From an uncultured Rhizobiaceae group bacterium (GTDB lineage: Bacteria; Pseudomonadota; Alphaproteobacteria; Rhizobiales; Rhizobiaceae): a stretch of 64,000 bases of DNA. The DNA lies in the NCBI GenBank assembly GCA_947501445.1, contig CANMVS010000015.1:1-64000 (forward strand), read 5' to 3'. Position 1 is the stretch's first letter. Each line of letters opens with the position of its first letter. Below are positions 43,994 through 53,157 of this stretch, in pieces. The position numbers were made by a program, and so were the translations under genes. The notes under the pieces are model-generated. The model was not told the DNA's origin, did not search any database, and saw nothing but the letters and a program-made list of their open reading frames with translations.

Positions 43994-44821
43994 TCAGGCG
44001 ATCAAGCCATTGATTATGTTTTTTGCCTCGTCGCGCACCGCAGGAATGACAGGTTTCAGCAGTTCAATGCGATCGAATGTGTCCGGTTGGTCACGTAGTG
44101 ACCGGCGCAACGCGGCGCCGAACACCTGACGCAGTTCCGTGCCTATGTTGAATTTTGAAACGCGGCTGTTTTGCGCCAGTTCGCGCCGTATTGAGGGTGC
44201 GATGCCGCTGCCGCCGTGCAAAACCAGGGGTAGGGTGGTGACGGCCTCAATGGCGCGCAGACGGTCCATGTCGATACGGGCCTGTGCGCTGGTTTGAAGA
44301 TGCACATTGCCAATGGAAATGGCCATGGCGTCAGCGCCGCTCTCCCGGTCAAAGAGTGCGGCTTCTTCGACACTGGTGCAGGCGGAATCTTCGCCCTGAG
44401 CATAGCCCACATAGCCGACTTCACCTTCAACACTGACGCCCGACCGTTCGGCCTGGGTGCAAATGCGTGCGGTGTTGGTGATGTTTTCCTCTATGGGCAG
44501 GGCAGACCCGTCATACATGACGGAGGTAAAGCCGCTTTCGATCCCCTCAAAGCATTCTTCCTGCGTGCGTGCGTGATCAATGTGGCAGACGACTGGTACA
44601 TGCGCTTGTTCCGCAAGCGTGCGGAACATGCTGCCAAGCACCGGGATAGGCGTGTGAGCCCGACAACCGGGGCCCGCCTGAAGGATAATGGGGCAATTGG
44701 CCTCTTCTGCCGCCTGTGTATAGGCGACCGCATCTTCCCATCCGAGCACCACAAGACCGGCTATGGCGTAATGGCCGGTCATTGCAGGCTGAAGAACATC
44801 GCGCAGGGTTGCGAGTGTCAT
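43994..44821 (-). CDS. Class II fructose-bisphosphate-type aldolase, probable IolJ role
   Basis: A 275-aa class II aldolase. The zinc and catalytic motifs are VCHIDHARTQEE (about residues 79-90), VEGEVGYVG near 134, SIGNVH near 174 and LHGGSGIA near 203. It is translated with iolB through an ATGA overlap in the iolD-iolC-iolB operon. In inositol degradation this enzyme cleaves 2-deoxy-5-keto-gluconate-6-phosphate to DHAP and malonate semialdehyde. The family also contains tagatose- and fructose-bisphosphate aldolases, so the role rests on context. Confidence 0.85.
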   Translation of the reverse strand: MTLATLRDVLQPAMTGHYAIAGLVVLGWEDAVAYTQAAEEANCPIILQAGPGCRAHTPIPVLGSMFRTLAEQAHVPVVCHIDHARTQEECFEGIESGFTSVMYDGSALPIEENITNTARICTQAERSGVSVEGEVGYVGYAQGEDSACTSVEEAALFDRESGADAMAISIGNVHLQTSAQARIDMDRLRAIEAVTTLPLVLHGGSGIAPSIRRELAQNSRVSKFNIGTELRQVFGAALRRSLRDQPDTFDRIELLKPVIPAVRDEAKNIINGLIA

Positions 44822-45660
44822 TTGAATTTCGCAATCATGTCCTTGATGCCTGGGATTGTTTCTATCTGCCAGGCGTGATCTGGCTGGAAATACTGCACGA
44901 GTGAACGCTGTGACAGCCCGCCCAATATGGTGAAATAATACATTTCATAGCCTGGTGCCACGACACAGGGATGATACCCCTTGTCCAGTACAATGGTTGA
45001 CCCGTCAACAATGTGATAGGCATCGCCAACCTTGCCATCTTCACGCTGAACCAGCTGCATGCCAAAGCCGTTGGGCGGACGAAAGCGAAAATTATAGGTT
45101 TCATCATGACGGGTCTCTTCGGGAAGGCGATCCGTATCATGCTTATGCGGTGGAAAGCCCGACCAGCCGCCTTGACCAACGGTAAACAATTCCGAAACCA
45201 GCAGCCGGCCAACCCTGTCGTGATATTTTGTACCCAGAATGTGTTTGATTTTGCGATGGGTTTTCGTGTCATCGGATCCATATTGTACAAAATCGATTTC
45301 ATCGCTTCGTACAGCAAATGGTTCAAGCACCTCATCATATCGTGCCCCGGCGATGAATATTTCCGCATCATCGCTGGTGGCTGCAATGATGGCTTTTGCG
45401 CCGCTGGGCACATAGACACCTTCAGGTTCGCCATCCCACACATCTACCGTGCGGTTGCCAATTGATTCAAAAGTCTGGTCATTGACTTCAACATGGGCGG
45501 TTCCTGTCGCCGGAACGATGCATGTTTCGTATTCGGGGACACTATATTCGAAAACCTGATCCCTTTTGAGTTTGACTATGTTGAAGTAGTTCAACGGTAC
45601 GCGCGCATCGTCCATATCAATAATGGCTTTATTGCCGTTACTATAAGGCGGTATGTGCAT
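44818..45660 (-). CDS. iolB: 5-deoxy-glucuronate isomerase
   Basis: Converts 5-deoxy-D-glucuronate to 2-deoxy-5-keto-D-gluconate. The 280-aa bicupin protein has the family motifs WSGFPPHKHD (about residues 168-177), the YNFRFRPPNGFG region near 190, and KGYHPCVVAPGYEMYYF near 231. The start at 45660 is preceded on the minus strand by GGAGG at ideal spacing. It overlaps iolC by 20 nt and the aldolase by 4 nt, so the order is iolD-iolC-iolB-aldolase. Confidence 0.95.
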   Translation of the reverse strand: MHIPPYSNGNKAIIDMDDARVPLNYFNIVKLKRDQVFEYSVPEYETCIVPATGTAHVEVNDQTFESIGNRTVDVWDGEPEGVYVPSGAKAIIAATSDDAEIFIAGARYDEVLEPFAVRSDEIDFVQYGSDDTKTHRKIKHILGTKYHDRVGRLLVSELFTVGQGGWSGFPPHKHDTDRLPEETRHDETYNFRFRPPNGFGMQLVQREDGKVGDAYHIVDGSTIVLDKGYHPCVVAPGYEMYYFTILGGLSQRSLVQYFQPDHAWQIETIPGIKDMIAKFK

Positions 45661-46645
45661 GGTCCGCCTCCTTTTCCTGTTTAATTCCGGGATGGGTGTC
45701 TATGAAATTCTGTAGCTGATCAATGTCCGGCATGGCCGGAGCACAACCAACTTTGGATACAACAATTGCAGCGGCGGCTGAACCCTTTTGCAGGCTTTGT
45801 TCAAGGCCTTTGCCAGCGGCAAGAGCGGTAATGAAATTGCCCAGAAAAGCATCGCCTGAACCGGTAGGCTTCAGTGCTTCGACGCGAAAAATGCCGGTAT
45901 TGATCGATTGACTGCCAGAAAAGCAAATCGAGCCTTTTTCACCCATCTTGTAGACGACAAGGGCATCCTTTTCATCGGCAAGCTTTTGGGCAAGTGCCTT
46001 TCCGGCAGTATGGTTTCCGGCAAGTGTTGCAAACTCCTCGTCATTTCCAACGATGAAGTCGCACATTTTCGCTGCCTTCAGGCAGGTCTGTGCGGCATCG
46101 CTTTGACTTGGCCAGGAATAGGGGCGGTAGTCCAGATCAAGAATGATGGGGATACCGGCCTCGCGCGCCTGTTCAAATGCCTTGAATGTCGCGGCGCGCG
46201 AAGGTTCTGCTGCAAAGCAGGTGCCAGTCGCAATCAGTCCGCCATATTTGGCATAATCGGGCGACAATACATCCTGGTCCGTCAGCGCAAAGTCTGCCGC
46301 GCCGTTTCGATATATGACGGACTGGCAATTGCTCAGACGGGTTTCGACAATTGCCAGCGATGTCCTGTTTTGCCCGGCCACGGTGCGCACGAAATCTGCA
46401 TTGATGCCATAGTCCGCAAGCTGGTTGCGAACAAATCGCCCGACGGCGTCATCCGAAACAACCGAAATCAGCGAGGCTTTGCCTCCCTGCCGGGTGATGG
46501 CCACGGCTATATTGGCCGATGAGCCGCCAAGGCAGGATTGAAATGACGTCGCATTCTCCAGTTCCGTTCCCGGTGGATCGGCGTAAAGGTCCATGCCTGC
46601 TCGGCCAACCACCAGAAAATTACTGTCTTTCAAAGCATGTGGCAT
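45641..46645 (-). CDS. iolC: 5-dehydro-2-deoxygluconokinase (PfkB family)
   Basis: Phosphorylates 2-deoxy-5-keto-D-gluconate. The 334-aa PfkB kinase begins with LVVGRAGMDLYADPPG (about residues 10-25), has the first signature GGSSANIAVAITRQGG (about 39-54), and the catalytic signature PTGSGDAFLGNF at about 270-281. A start at 46645 is chosen because it lies 1 nt after the iolD stop and begins where homologues do; a longer open frame would overlap iolD. The E. coli-type fused IolC with a C-terminal aldolase domain is not seen here; the aldolase is a separate gene. Confidence 0.94.
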   Translation of the reverse strand: MPHALKDSNFLVVGRAGMDLYADPPGTELENATSFQSCLGGSSANIAVAITRQGGKASLISVVSDDAVGRFVRNQLADYGINADFVRTVAGQNRTSLAIVETRLSNCQSVIYRNGAADFALTDQDVLSPDYAKYGGLIATGTCFAAEPSRAATFKAFEQAREAGIPIILDLDYRPYSWPSQSDAAQTCLKAAKMCDFIVGNDEEFATLAGNHTAGKALAQKLADEKDALVVYKMGEKGSICFSGSQSINTGIFRVEALKPTGSGDAFLGNFITALAAGKGLEQSLQKGSAAAAIVVSKVGCAPAMPDIDQLQNFIDTHPGIKQEKEADHAHTAL

Positions 46646-46646
46646 C

Positions 46647-48533
46647 TTAAACACCAATACGCTGGCGTTTGCGTTCCTCGTCGAGTTCTGCCCGGGCCTC
46701 AAGCACCTGTGCCCGTTCTGACACCTGAGGAATGCCGACCTCCCACCAGGTATGCCCTTCGGTGGTCCAGCCCTCATAGGCATCAACCTTCAGGCAGATC
46801 ACATAGGTTCGATCCGATGATTTTGCCCGCTCAAAGGCACCTTTCACTTCACTGATCGATCCGACCGTTTCCGCATTTGCACCCATGGCACGTGCGTGGC
46901 TCTCAAAATCCACTGAAAACGGTTCGACCGCCAGATTGCAGTCTTTGATCAGATTATTGTAGGAGACATTGCCGGTGTTGTTCTGCAGCTTGTTGATCAC
47001 AGCAAATCCACCGTTGTCACACACAACAATAATCAGTTTTTTCCCACTCAGAACAGACGAGTAGATATCGGAGTTGAGCATCATGTAGGAGCCATCGCCG
47101 ATAAAGATGATCGTGTCATTGTCAGGTGCCGTTTCAAGCTGGCCCATGCGGGCACCCCAGCCGCCGGATATTTCATAGCCCATGCAGGAAAAACCAAATT
47201 CGATGTCCACTGATCCAACGGATTTGGTGCGCCAGTTGGCGGCGACTTCAGCTGGCAGGCCACCGGCTGCGGCGACAATACGATCATCTGCGTGGCATGC
47301 ATCGTTCACAGCACCAATGACCTGTGCATAGGACATCGGTCTGTTTGAACCTGCATTGTCAACCGGACTGACGTTTGAACTGACATATTGGTTCCAGGCG
47401 TCGCGTTCCTGCGATGCCTCTTGTTGCCAGGAATCGGGCGTCCTGAAGTCACCGAGGCTGCCAGCCAGCATGCCAAGGGCCTGTTTTGCATCGCCGACGA
47501 CGGCCAATGAACCATGTTTGCCCGCATCATAACGACCGACATTGATGGAGATTATTCTGGAATCGGCAGCAAACGCCGACCAGGACCCGGTGGTGAAATC
47601 CTGCAGACGCGTGCCGACTGCGACAATAACATCTGCCTGTTTGGCGAGATTATTGGCGGAGTTGGACCCGGTTACCCCAATTGGTCCGCAATTGAGCGGG
47701 TCGGAATGCAGAAAATTCGCACGTCCGGCAATGGTTTCAACAACGGGAATTGCATGTTTGCTTACCAGCTCTGTCAGCTCGGCCACAGCACCCGAATACT
47801 GCACCCCTCCGCCAGCAATCAATAGCGGGCGTTTGGCTGATTTCAACAGAGCGACCGCATCAGCAATCTCAAGTGCATCAGGTGTTTGACGGCGAATGCG
47901 ATGGGTTTTTTCTTCGAAAAACGCCAGCGGATAGTCAAAGGCCCAGCCCTGAACATCCTGTGGCAGGCCAAGGAAAGCCGGGCCGCAGTCTGCCGGATCA
48001 AGCATTGTCTCAATGGCACGGGGCAGGGATTGGATGATCTGCGCCGGATGGGTAATTCGATCCCAATAGCGCGAGACCGATTTGAACGCGTCATTGACGG
48101 ACAATGTTGCGTCGTTGAAATGTTCGACCTGTTGCAGGACCGGATCGGGCAATCGGGTGACGAATGTATCGCCGCACAACAACAACAGCGGCAAGCGGTT
48201 TGAATGGGCTATGCCTGCAGCGGTCACCATATTGGTTGTGCCGGGTCCAGCCGATGATGTTGCAAACATAAAGCGCCTGCGCAGCCGTTGCTTTGCATAG
48301 GCTGTTGCTGCCATCGCCATGGATTGTTCATTTTGTCCGCGCCACAATGGCAGTTCTTCGCGATGGGCTTCCAGCGCTTCACCCAGGCAGGTGACATTGC
48401 CGTGTCCAAATATGCCAAATCCCCCGGCGCACAGACGCATGCGCTGTCCATCGATCTCGACAAACTGAGCCGCAAGATGGCGTATCAGGGCCTGCGCCAT
48501 TGTCAGTCGAACAGTATTTTCATGAGCAGTCAT
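46647..48533 (-). CDS. iolD: 3D-(3,5/4)-trihydroxycyclohexane-1,2-dione hydrolase
   Basis: ThDP-dependent ring-opening enzyme of 628 aa that gives 5-deoxy-glucuronate. It has the acetolactate-synthase-like three-domain build. The catalytic Glu region is GIFGHGNVTCLGEALEAH (about residues 39-56), the SSAGPGTTNMVTAA segment is near 95, and the ThDP motif begins with GDGSYMMLNSDIYS near 476. The ATG at 48533 has GGAG seven nt upstream. First gene of the leftward iol operon; a LacI-type operator lies 88 nt upstream in the shared divergent promoter. Confidence 0.95.
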   Translation of the reverse strand: MTAHENTVRLTMAQALIRHLAAQFVEIDGQRMRLCAGGFGIFGHGNVTCLGEALEAHREELPLWRGQNEQSMAMAATAYAKQRLRRRFMFATSSAGPGTTNMVTAAGIAHSNRLPLLLLCGDTFVTRLPDPVLQQVEHFNDATLSVNDAFKSVSRYWDRITHPAQIIQSLPRAIETMLDPADCGPAFLGLPQDVQGWAFDYPLAFFEEKTHRIRRQTPDALEIADAVALLKSAKRPLLIAGGGVQYSGAVAELTELVSKHAIPVVETIAGRANFLHSDPLNCGPIGVTGSNSANNLAKQADVIVAVGTRLQDFTTGSWSAFAADSRIISINVGRYDAGKHGSLAVVGDAKQALGMLAGSLGDFRTPDSWQQEASQERDAWNQYVSSNVSPVDNAGSNRPMSYAQVIGAVNDACHADDRIVAAAGGLPAEVAANWRTKSVGSVDIEFGFSCMGYEISGGWGARMGQLETAPDNDTIIFIGDGSYMMLNSDIYSSVLSGKKLIIVVCDNGGFAVINKLQNNTGNVSYNNLIKDCNLAVEPFSVDFESHARAMGANAETVGSISEVKGAFERAKSSDRTYVICLKVDAYEGWTTEGHTWWEVGIPQVSERAQVLEARAELDEERKRQRIGV

Positions 48534-48620
48534 TACGTCTCTCCGGGCATTGTCGCAGGATAGAATTTACACAAACGCGAACCGCGCTTGACGTCAGAGC
48601 GTAAATCTAGTTTATGTTTT

Positions 48621-48636
48621 TTGCAACCGGTTGCAA
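48621..48636. promoter_or_regulatory. LacI-type operator 1 (iol divergent promoter)
   Basis: A perfect 16-bp palindrome, TTGCAACCGGTTGCAA, between iolD and the Gfo/Idh gene. TTGACG at 48588-48593 with a weak TATGTT-like -10 upstream of it suggests the operator blocks a rightward promoter. The same palindrome recurs at 53056-53071 beside the lacI gene. Confidence 0.8.
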
Positions 48637-48658
48637 TCAATTTGCGAAAGGAATTTCG

Positions 48659-49774
48659 GTGACGGAAATTGGTATAGGAATTGTGGGTGGTGGATATATG
48701 GGCAAAGCTCATTCAGTCGCCATGCATGCGGTCGGTCCGGTTTTTGAGACCAGGCTGCGTCCGCGATGTGAAATGATTTGCACGACCACGGCAGCCGGAG
48801 CAGAAGAAAAAGCACGGCTGTTTGGATTTGCGCGTTCCACGGATGATTGGCGGGTGCTTGTCAACGATGCGCGCGTCGATGCGGTTGTCATTGCATCTCC
48901 GCAGGAAACGCACCTTGAAATCGCCAGCGCAGCATTTGCACTTGGAAAGCCGGTGTTTTGTGAAAAGCCGCTGGGTTCATCACTTGAAGATTCGCGCCGA
49001 ATGGTGGACGCCGCAAAAAAGAGCGGTGTCGTCAATATGACGGGCTTCAACTACATCAGAACGCCTGCGTCCCAACTTGCACGTCAGATCATTGATGCCG
49101 GAGAAATAGGCGATATTACCTATTTTCGCGGTGAACATACCGAGGATTTTTTTGCAGACCCGCAGGCCCCCGCCACCTGGCGCAGTCAGGGACGGTCCAA
49201 TGGCACGATGGGGGATCTTTCGCCCCATATGATCAATGGTGCACTGGCGCTCGCGGGACCCATAACGTCACTGGTTTCCGACATTGAAACAGTCCATGAA
49301 AAACGTCCGGGTAAAGATGGCGATGTGACGGTTACCAATGATGACCATGGGCAGTTTTTGTGCCGCTTTGAAAGTGGCGCGATGGGCATGCTTTATTTCA
49401 GCCGTGTCGCTACGGGACGAAAAATGGGCTACGCCTATGAAGTGTTCGGCACCAAGGGCAGCTTGCGGTTTGACCAGGAAGATCAAAACGCATTGTGGCT
49501 CTACAAGGGTGATGCAGCTGTTGGCCGGGAGGGGTTTACCAAGATTCTGGCAGGTCCGGAACACCCCGATTACAAGGCTTTTTGCCTTGGACCTGGCCAC
49601 GGGACAGGATATCAGGATCAGATCATTATCGAAGCGCATGATTTTCTCAAGGCAATCGACAAAGGCACTTCTTTGTGGCCAACCTTCGAAGATGGCATGC
49701 TGGTTAATCAGATCGTTGAGGCAGCCTGGCGTTCACGCGATGAACAGGGCTGGGTGAATGTGTCTGACGTTTGA
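48659..49774 (+). CDS. Gfo/Idh/MocA oxidoreductase, candidate inositol dehydrogenase (first)
   Basis: A 371-aa NAD-dependent dehydrogenase. The Rossmann motif IGIVGGGYMGKAHS is at about residues 5-18, the EKP (PVFCEKPLGSS) near 102, and a C-terminal domain contains the GDLSPHMINGALAL segment with the catalytic-type His near 182. The GTG start at 48659 has AAAGGA six nt upstream; an ATG upstream of it (48614) would overlap the operator. Adjacent to iolE-like and iolD genes, it probably oxidises myo- or another inositol to an inosose. Which of the two Gfo/Idh proteins is the true IolG cannot be decided. Confidence 0.88.
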   Translation: MTEIGIGIVGGGYMGKAHSVAMHAVGPVFETRLRPRCEMICTTTAAGAEEKARLFGFARSTDDWRVLVNDARVDAVVIASPQETHLEIASAAFALGKPVFCEKPLGSSLEDSRRMVDAAKKSGVVNMTGFNYIRTPASQLARQIIDAGEIGDITYFRGEHTEDFFADPQAPATWRSQGRSNGTMGDLSPHMINGALALAGPITSLVSDIETVHEKRPGKDGDVTVTNDDHGQFLCRFESGAMGMLYFSRVATGRKMGYAYEVFGTKGSLRFDQEDQNALWLYKGDAAVGREGFTKILAGPEHPDYKAFCLGPGHGTGYQDQIIIEAHDFLKAIDKGTSLWPTFEDGMLVNQIVEAAWRSRDEQGWVNVSDV

Positions 49775-49814
49775 TCAGACAATAATGAAACGCAATATTT
49801 ACAAGTGAATAAAC

Positions 49815-50708
49815 ATGGCGATTAAAATTGGTAATGCCCCCTGCAGCTGGGGTGTCGAGTTTGCTGATGACCCGCGCAATCCGGCCTGGACGACAGTGCT
49901 CGATGAATGCAAGGGCGCGGGTTTTGACGGTATAGAACTGGGACCGGTTGGCTTTTTACCGGAAGATCCTGCTGTGTTGGCAGATGCGCTGAGTGCGCGT
50001 GACCTTTCGCTGATAGGCGGGGTTTTGTTTCGTCCATTTCATGATCCGGACAAGTGGGATGATGTTCTGGACGGTGCAGTGCGCACCTGCAAGGCGCTGA
50101 AGGCGCATGGTGCCCGGCATTTTGTCCTGATTGATTCCATTGCGCCAGCCAGAGCGCCGACCGCAGGTCGGGCAGCCGAGGCTGTGCAGATGGATGCGGA
50201 TGCGTGCGCAGGTTTTGTTGATCGCATTCGCCAGGTTGCGAAAATTGGCAGTGAGGAGTACGGGCTGGTGACATCAATCCATCCCCATGCGGGCGGGTTT
50301 TGTGACTTCAAGCCCGAAGTGGAAAGACTGCTGGATGCGATTGATGCAAACCTGTTGAAGATATGCCTTGATACCGGCCATTCGCATTACGCGGGGTTTG
50401 ATCCCGTGGCCTTCATGAAAACCCATATGGAGCGCATTTCCTATATCCACTTCAAGGACATTCAGCCCGAAATCAAAGCCCGGGTCATTGAGAACAGGAC
50501 TAATTTTTACGACGCGTGCGGGCAGGGTATCTTTTGCAATCTTGGTGACGGAGAAACTGACTTTCCTGCGGTTCGCCAACTGCTTATTGATGCACAATAC
50601 GAAGGCTGGTGTACCGTTGAGCAGGATTGTGATCCTGCCGGAGACACATCACCAATCAGCGACGCACGCGCCAATCGCAGCTATTTACAATCCATCGGAT
50701 TCAACTAG
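49815..50708 (+). CDS. TIM-barrel sugar isomerase/epimerase-family protein, probable inosose dehydratase (IolE-like)
   Basis: A 297-aa AP-endonuclease-2-fold protein. It starts IKIGNAPCSWGVEFADDPRN and contains DGIELGPVGFLPED (about residues 37-50), SIHPHAGGFCD near 155, CLDTGHSHYAGFDP near 183, and HFKDIQPE near 213, the metal-site pattern of this family. IolE dehydrates 2-keto-myo-inositol to the diketone used by IolD, and no other dehydratase is present in the locus. Epimerase members (IolI/IolO type) look similar, so the role rests on context. It lies 40 nt after the first Gfo/Idh gene. Confidence 0.8.
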   Translation: MAIKIGNAPCSWGVEFADDPRNPAWTTVLDECKGAGFDGIELGPVGFLPEDPAVLADALSARDLSLIGGVLFRPFHDPDKWDDVLDGAVRTCKALKAHGARHFVLIDSIAPARAPTAGRAAEAVQMDADACAGFVDRIRQVAKIGSEEYGLVTSIHPHAGGFCDFKPEVERLLDAIDANLLKICLDTGHSHYAGFDPVAFMKTHMERISYIHFKDIQPEIKARVIENRTNFYDACGQGIFCNLGDGETDFPAVRQLLIDAQYEGWCTVEQDCDPAGDTSPISDARANRSYLQSIGFN

Positions 50709-50757
50709 GCCAGTGGCTGGTTGATTGTATCAGACAAATGCTTAGAGGATTTTGGGC

Positions 50758-51918
50758 ATGACTAAGTTAAACTGGGGAATGATCGGCGGCGGTGAAGGCA
50801 GCCAGATCGGTCCCGCACATCGCATCAGTGCCGGTCTGGACGGCTATTTTTCTCTCGCAGCCGGTGCTCTGGATGCTGATCCAAAGCGCGGGCATGATTA
50901 TGCCATGCAGCTGGGCATTGCGTCTGATCGCGCCTATGGCAACTGGCAGGAAATGCTGGAGGGTGAGAAAGGGCGTGATGATCGCGTCGACCTGGTTTCA
51001 GTGGCGACCCCCAACGCTACCCATTATGAAATCACCAAAGCCTTTCTGCAGAATGGATTTCATGTTCTTTGCGAAAAGCCGATGACCATGAATGTGGATG
51101 AAGCCGAGGAAATCGTGGCAATTGCAGCGCAATCCGGGCATATTTGTGCGGTCAACTACGGCTATAGTGGCTTTTCACTTGTGCGCCATATGCGCGCGAT
51201 GGTGGCGCGTGGCGACCTTGGTAAAGTTCGATTGATCAAGGCTGAATTCGCTCACGGCTTTCATGCCGACGCGGATGACGCGGATAATCCGCGCATTCGC
51301 TGGCGGTATGATCCGTCGCAAATCGGCCCATCTGCGCAATTTGCCGATTGCGGCATTCATGCACTGCACATGGCCAGTTTTGTCGCCAATCAGCAGGCTC
51401 GAACATTGTCCGCCGATTTTGCCTCCTGCATTTCAAGCCGGGTGCTGGAAGATGATGCCATGGTCAATTTCCGCATGGATGATGGCGCTGTTTTACGACT
51501 GTGGACGAGTTCAGTGGCCGTTGGCCGCATGCATGGGCTCAATATTCAGGTTTTTGGTGAAAAGGGTGGTCTGCGTTGGGCGCAGGAACATCCCAACCAA
51601 CTGTATTGGACGCCGGTAAACGGACGCACTGAAATTATTGAGCGTGGATCATCCGGTCTGTCTCCAGAGGCTGATCGGGCATCGCGTGTGACCATTGGCC
51701 ATTCCGAAGGCATGCCTTTGGCCTTTTCCAATATCTATGCCGACCTCGCCGAGGTTATCAACGCCATGAAAGAAGGGCGCGCACCTGATCAGGCCGCATC
51801 AGCCTATCCTACCGCCGTCGACGGGTTGCGATCCATGGCGGCGATCGAAGCGGCTGTTGCTTCATCGGCAGATAGTGGCGCATGGGTTGACGCCCGCCCA
51901 CCATCCCTGCGTGACTGA
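50758..51918 (+). CDS. Gfo/Idh/MocA oxidoreductase, candidate inositol dehydrogenase (second)
   Basis: A 386-aa dehydrogenase with the dinucleotide motif WGMIGGGEGSQIGPAHR at about residues 5-21, the segment VLCEKPMTMN near 107 and the substrate-domain segment GIHALHMASFV near 200. The GGGEGSQIG variant of the Rossmann loop is typical of a subgroup found in inositol loci that acts on inositol stereoisomers or later intermediates. ATG 50758 is preceded by GAGG at a rather long distance. It ends the rightward operon, convergent with lacI 27 nt away. Confidence 0.88.
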   Translation: MTKLNWGMIGGGEGSQIGPAHRISAGLDGYFSLAAGALDADPKRGHDYAMQLGIASDRAYGNWQEMLEGEKGRDDRVDLVSVATPNATHYEITKAFLQNGFHVLCEKPMTMNVDEAEEIVAIAAQSGHICAVNYGYSGFSLVRHMRAMVARGDLGKVRLIKAEFAHGFHADADDADNPRIRWRYDPSQIGPSAQFADCGIHALHMASFVANQQARTLSADFASCISSRVLEDDAMVNFRMDDGAVLRLWTSSVAVGRMHGLNIQVFGEKGGLRWAQEHPNQLYWTPVNGRTEIIERGSSGLSPEADRASRVTIGHSEGMPLAFSNIYADLAEVINAMKEGRAPDQAASAYPTAVDGLRSMAAIEAAVASSADSGAWVDARPPSLRD

Positions 51919-51945
51919 GAACCTGCGCGCATATAAGATTGAAAT

Positions 51946-52977
51946 TCAAACGCCGCCGACCTGGTCTGTTGGCGGCGGTCTCAAAGAAGAACGTTCCACT
52001 ATGGAACAGGGAAACAGGCGCGTCTCGGTGCTTCTTTCCGGGGTATCAACCATGGCAACAACCAGTTCTACCGCACTGGAGATAATATCACTGGTGGGCT
52101 GATGGATTGTTGTCAGATCGTAGGCTGCCCAGCCGGCCATATTCATGTCGTTGAAGCCGAGAAAGCCAATTTCATCCGGTATTGAAAGTCCATGGGATCG
52201 TGCCGCATCCATGGCACCCATGCAGATCACATCATCACCGCAAAATACTGCCTCGACCTGTTTTTCGCTCATCAGGTCGATCATTGCGTCCCTACCGGCA
52301 GAATAGGAATAATTATGGGCAAAGCGGACATCGGCCTGTTCAATGCCCAGCTGTTTGAGCCGTTGCTCAAAACCGGCAAGCCTGTCCTGTGTCGAGGTGG
52401 CCGATTGCGGCCCGCCGATAACGCCGATAGCGCGGTAACCACGATCAAACAGTGTCTGGGCAGCCATTTGTCCGCATCGTTGATTATCGATGCCCACCAC
52501 ATGAATATCTGCGTGCGAATCGAATTTTCCAAAGGCATGAATGACGGGGACGCCGGCTTTTCGAAAGGCGCTTGGGAATGACGGTGGCAGCGTGGATGTC
52601 GCAACGATGACCCCGTCAACACGATACTGGCGCAACATATCCAGAGATTTTTCCGGGTCTGTCTCTGTGCTCAAATTGACGAGTAGTGGACGGTAACCTC
52701 TTTTTTGCAGGGTCTGGGTGAAGAGGTCAAAAACCTCCAGAAATACAGGGTTGCGAAAATTGTTGGCAACAAGCCCGATGAGTTTTGTACGGTTGGTGGC
52801 AAGGCTGCGAGCGATGAGGCTCGGCCGGTAACCCATTTCCCGGGCAGCTTTTTCCACCTTGCGGCGGGTTTTGTCCGAGATGCTTGCACCTTCGGTAAAT
52901 GTGCGTGAGACCGCAGAGCGTGATACGCCTGCGCGTTCTGCAACATCTTTAAGCGTGACTGCCAATAATACGTCCAT
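51946..52977 (-). CDS. LacI-family transcriptional regulator of the inositol locus
   Basis: A 343-aa regulator. The helix-turn-helix (about residues 7-26, VTLKDVAERAGVSRSAVSRT) and the hinge helix with SLATNRTKLIGLV (about 58-70) precede a periplasmic-binding-protein-like effector domain. That domain contains GVIGGPQSATSTQDRLAGF near 185 and GFNDMNMAGWAAYDLTTIHQ near 278. A 20-bp palindromic operator lies 77 nt upstream, between this gene and the divergent transporter. An identical 16-bp core lies in the iolD promoter, so it probably represses the inositol genes and itself. The inducer is inferred to be an inositol or an inosose-type intermediate. Confidence 0.92.
   Translation of the reverse strand: MDVLLAVTLKDVAERAGVSRSAVSRTFTEGASISDKTRRKVEKAAREMGYRPSLIARSLATNRTKLIGLVANNFRNPVFLEVFDLFTQTLQKRGYRPLLVNLSTETDPEKSLDMLRQYRVDGVIVATSTLPPSFPSAFRKAGVPVIHAFGKFDSHADIHVVGIDNQRCGQMAAQTLFDRGYRAIGVIGGPQSATSTQDRLAGFEQRLKQLGIEQADVRFAHNYSYSAGRDAMIDLMSEKQVEAVFCGDDVICMGAMDAARSHGLSIPDEIGFLGFNDMNMAGWAAYDLTTIHQPTSDIISSAVELVVAMVDTPERSTETRLFPCSIVERSSLRPPPTDQVGGV
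51951..51977 (-). terminator. Possible terminator at the 3' end of lacI
   Basis: CGCCGCC (51951-51957) pairs with GGCGGCG (51971-51977) inside the last codons of lacI, followed on the minus strand by TTTGAATTT. It may separate lacI from the convergent Gfo/Idh gene. The short T-tract makes this uncertain. Confidence 0.35.
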
Positions 52978-53053
52978 CCCCTATTATTTGTCTTTCCAAG
53001 GGAACAGGTGATGGGCACGAATTGCAATGAAAAAATTACTATTTGAAGATTTA

Positions 53054-53073
53054 TTTTGCAACCGGTTGCAAAA
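53054..53073. promoter_or_regulatory. LacI-type operator 2 (lacI/transporter divergent promoter)
   Basis: A perfect 20-bp palindrome, TTTTGCAACCGGTTGCAAAA. The 16-bp core is identical to the site at 48621-48636. It lies 77 nt upstream of lacI and 85 nt upstream of the binding-protein gene, which fits repression of the transporter and autoregulation of lacI. Confidence 0.85.
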
Positions 53074-53157
53074 AAACGCAACATATGTTTGGCTAAGGAG
53101 AGCCGGGTCAAAGTGGCCTCATCGGCTTATTGATTTATTCGTTGGAGGAGAATTGAG

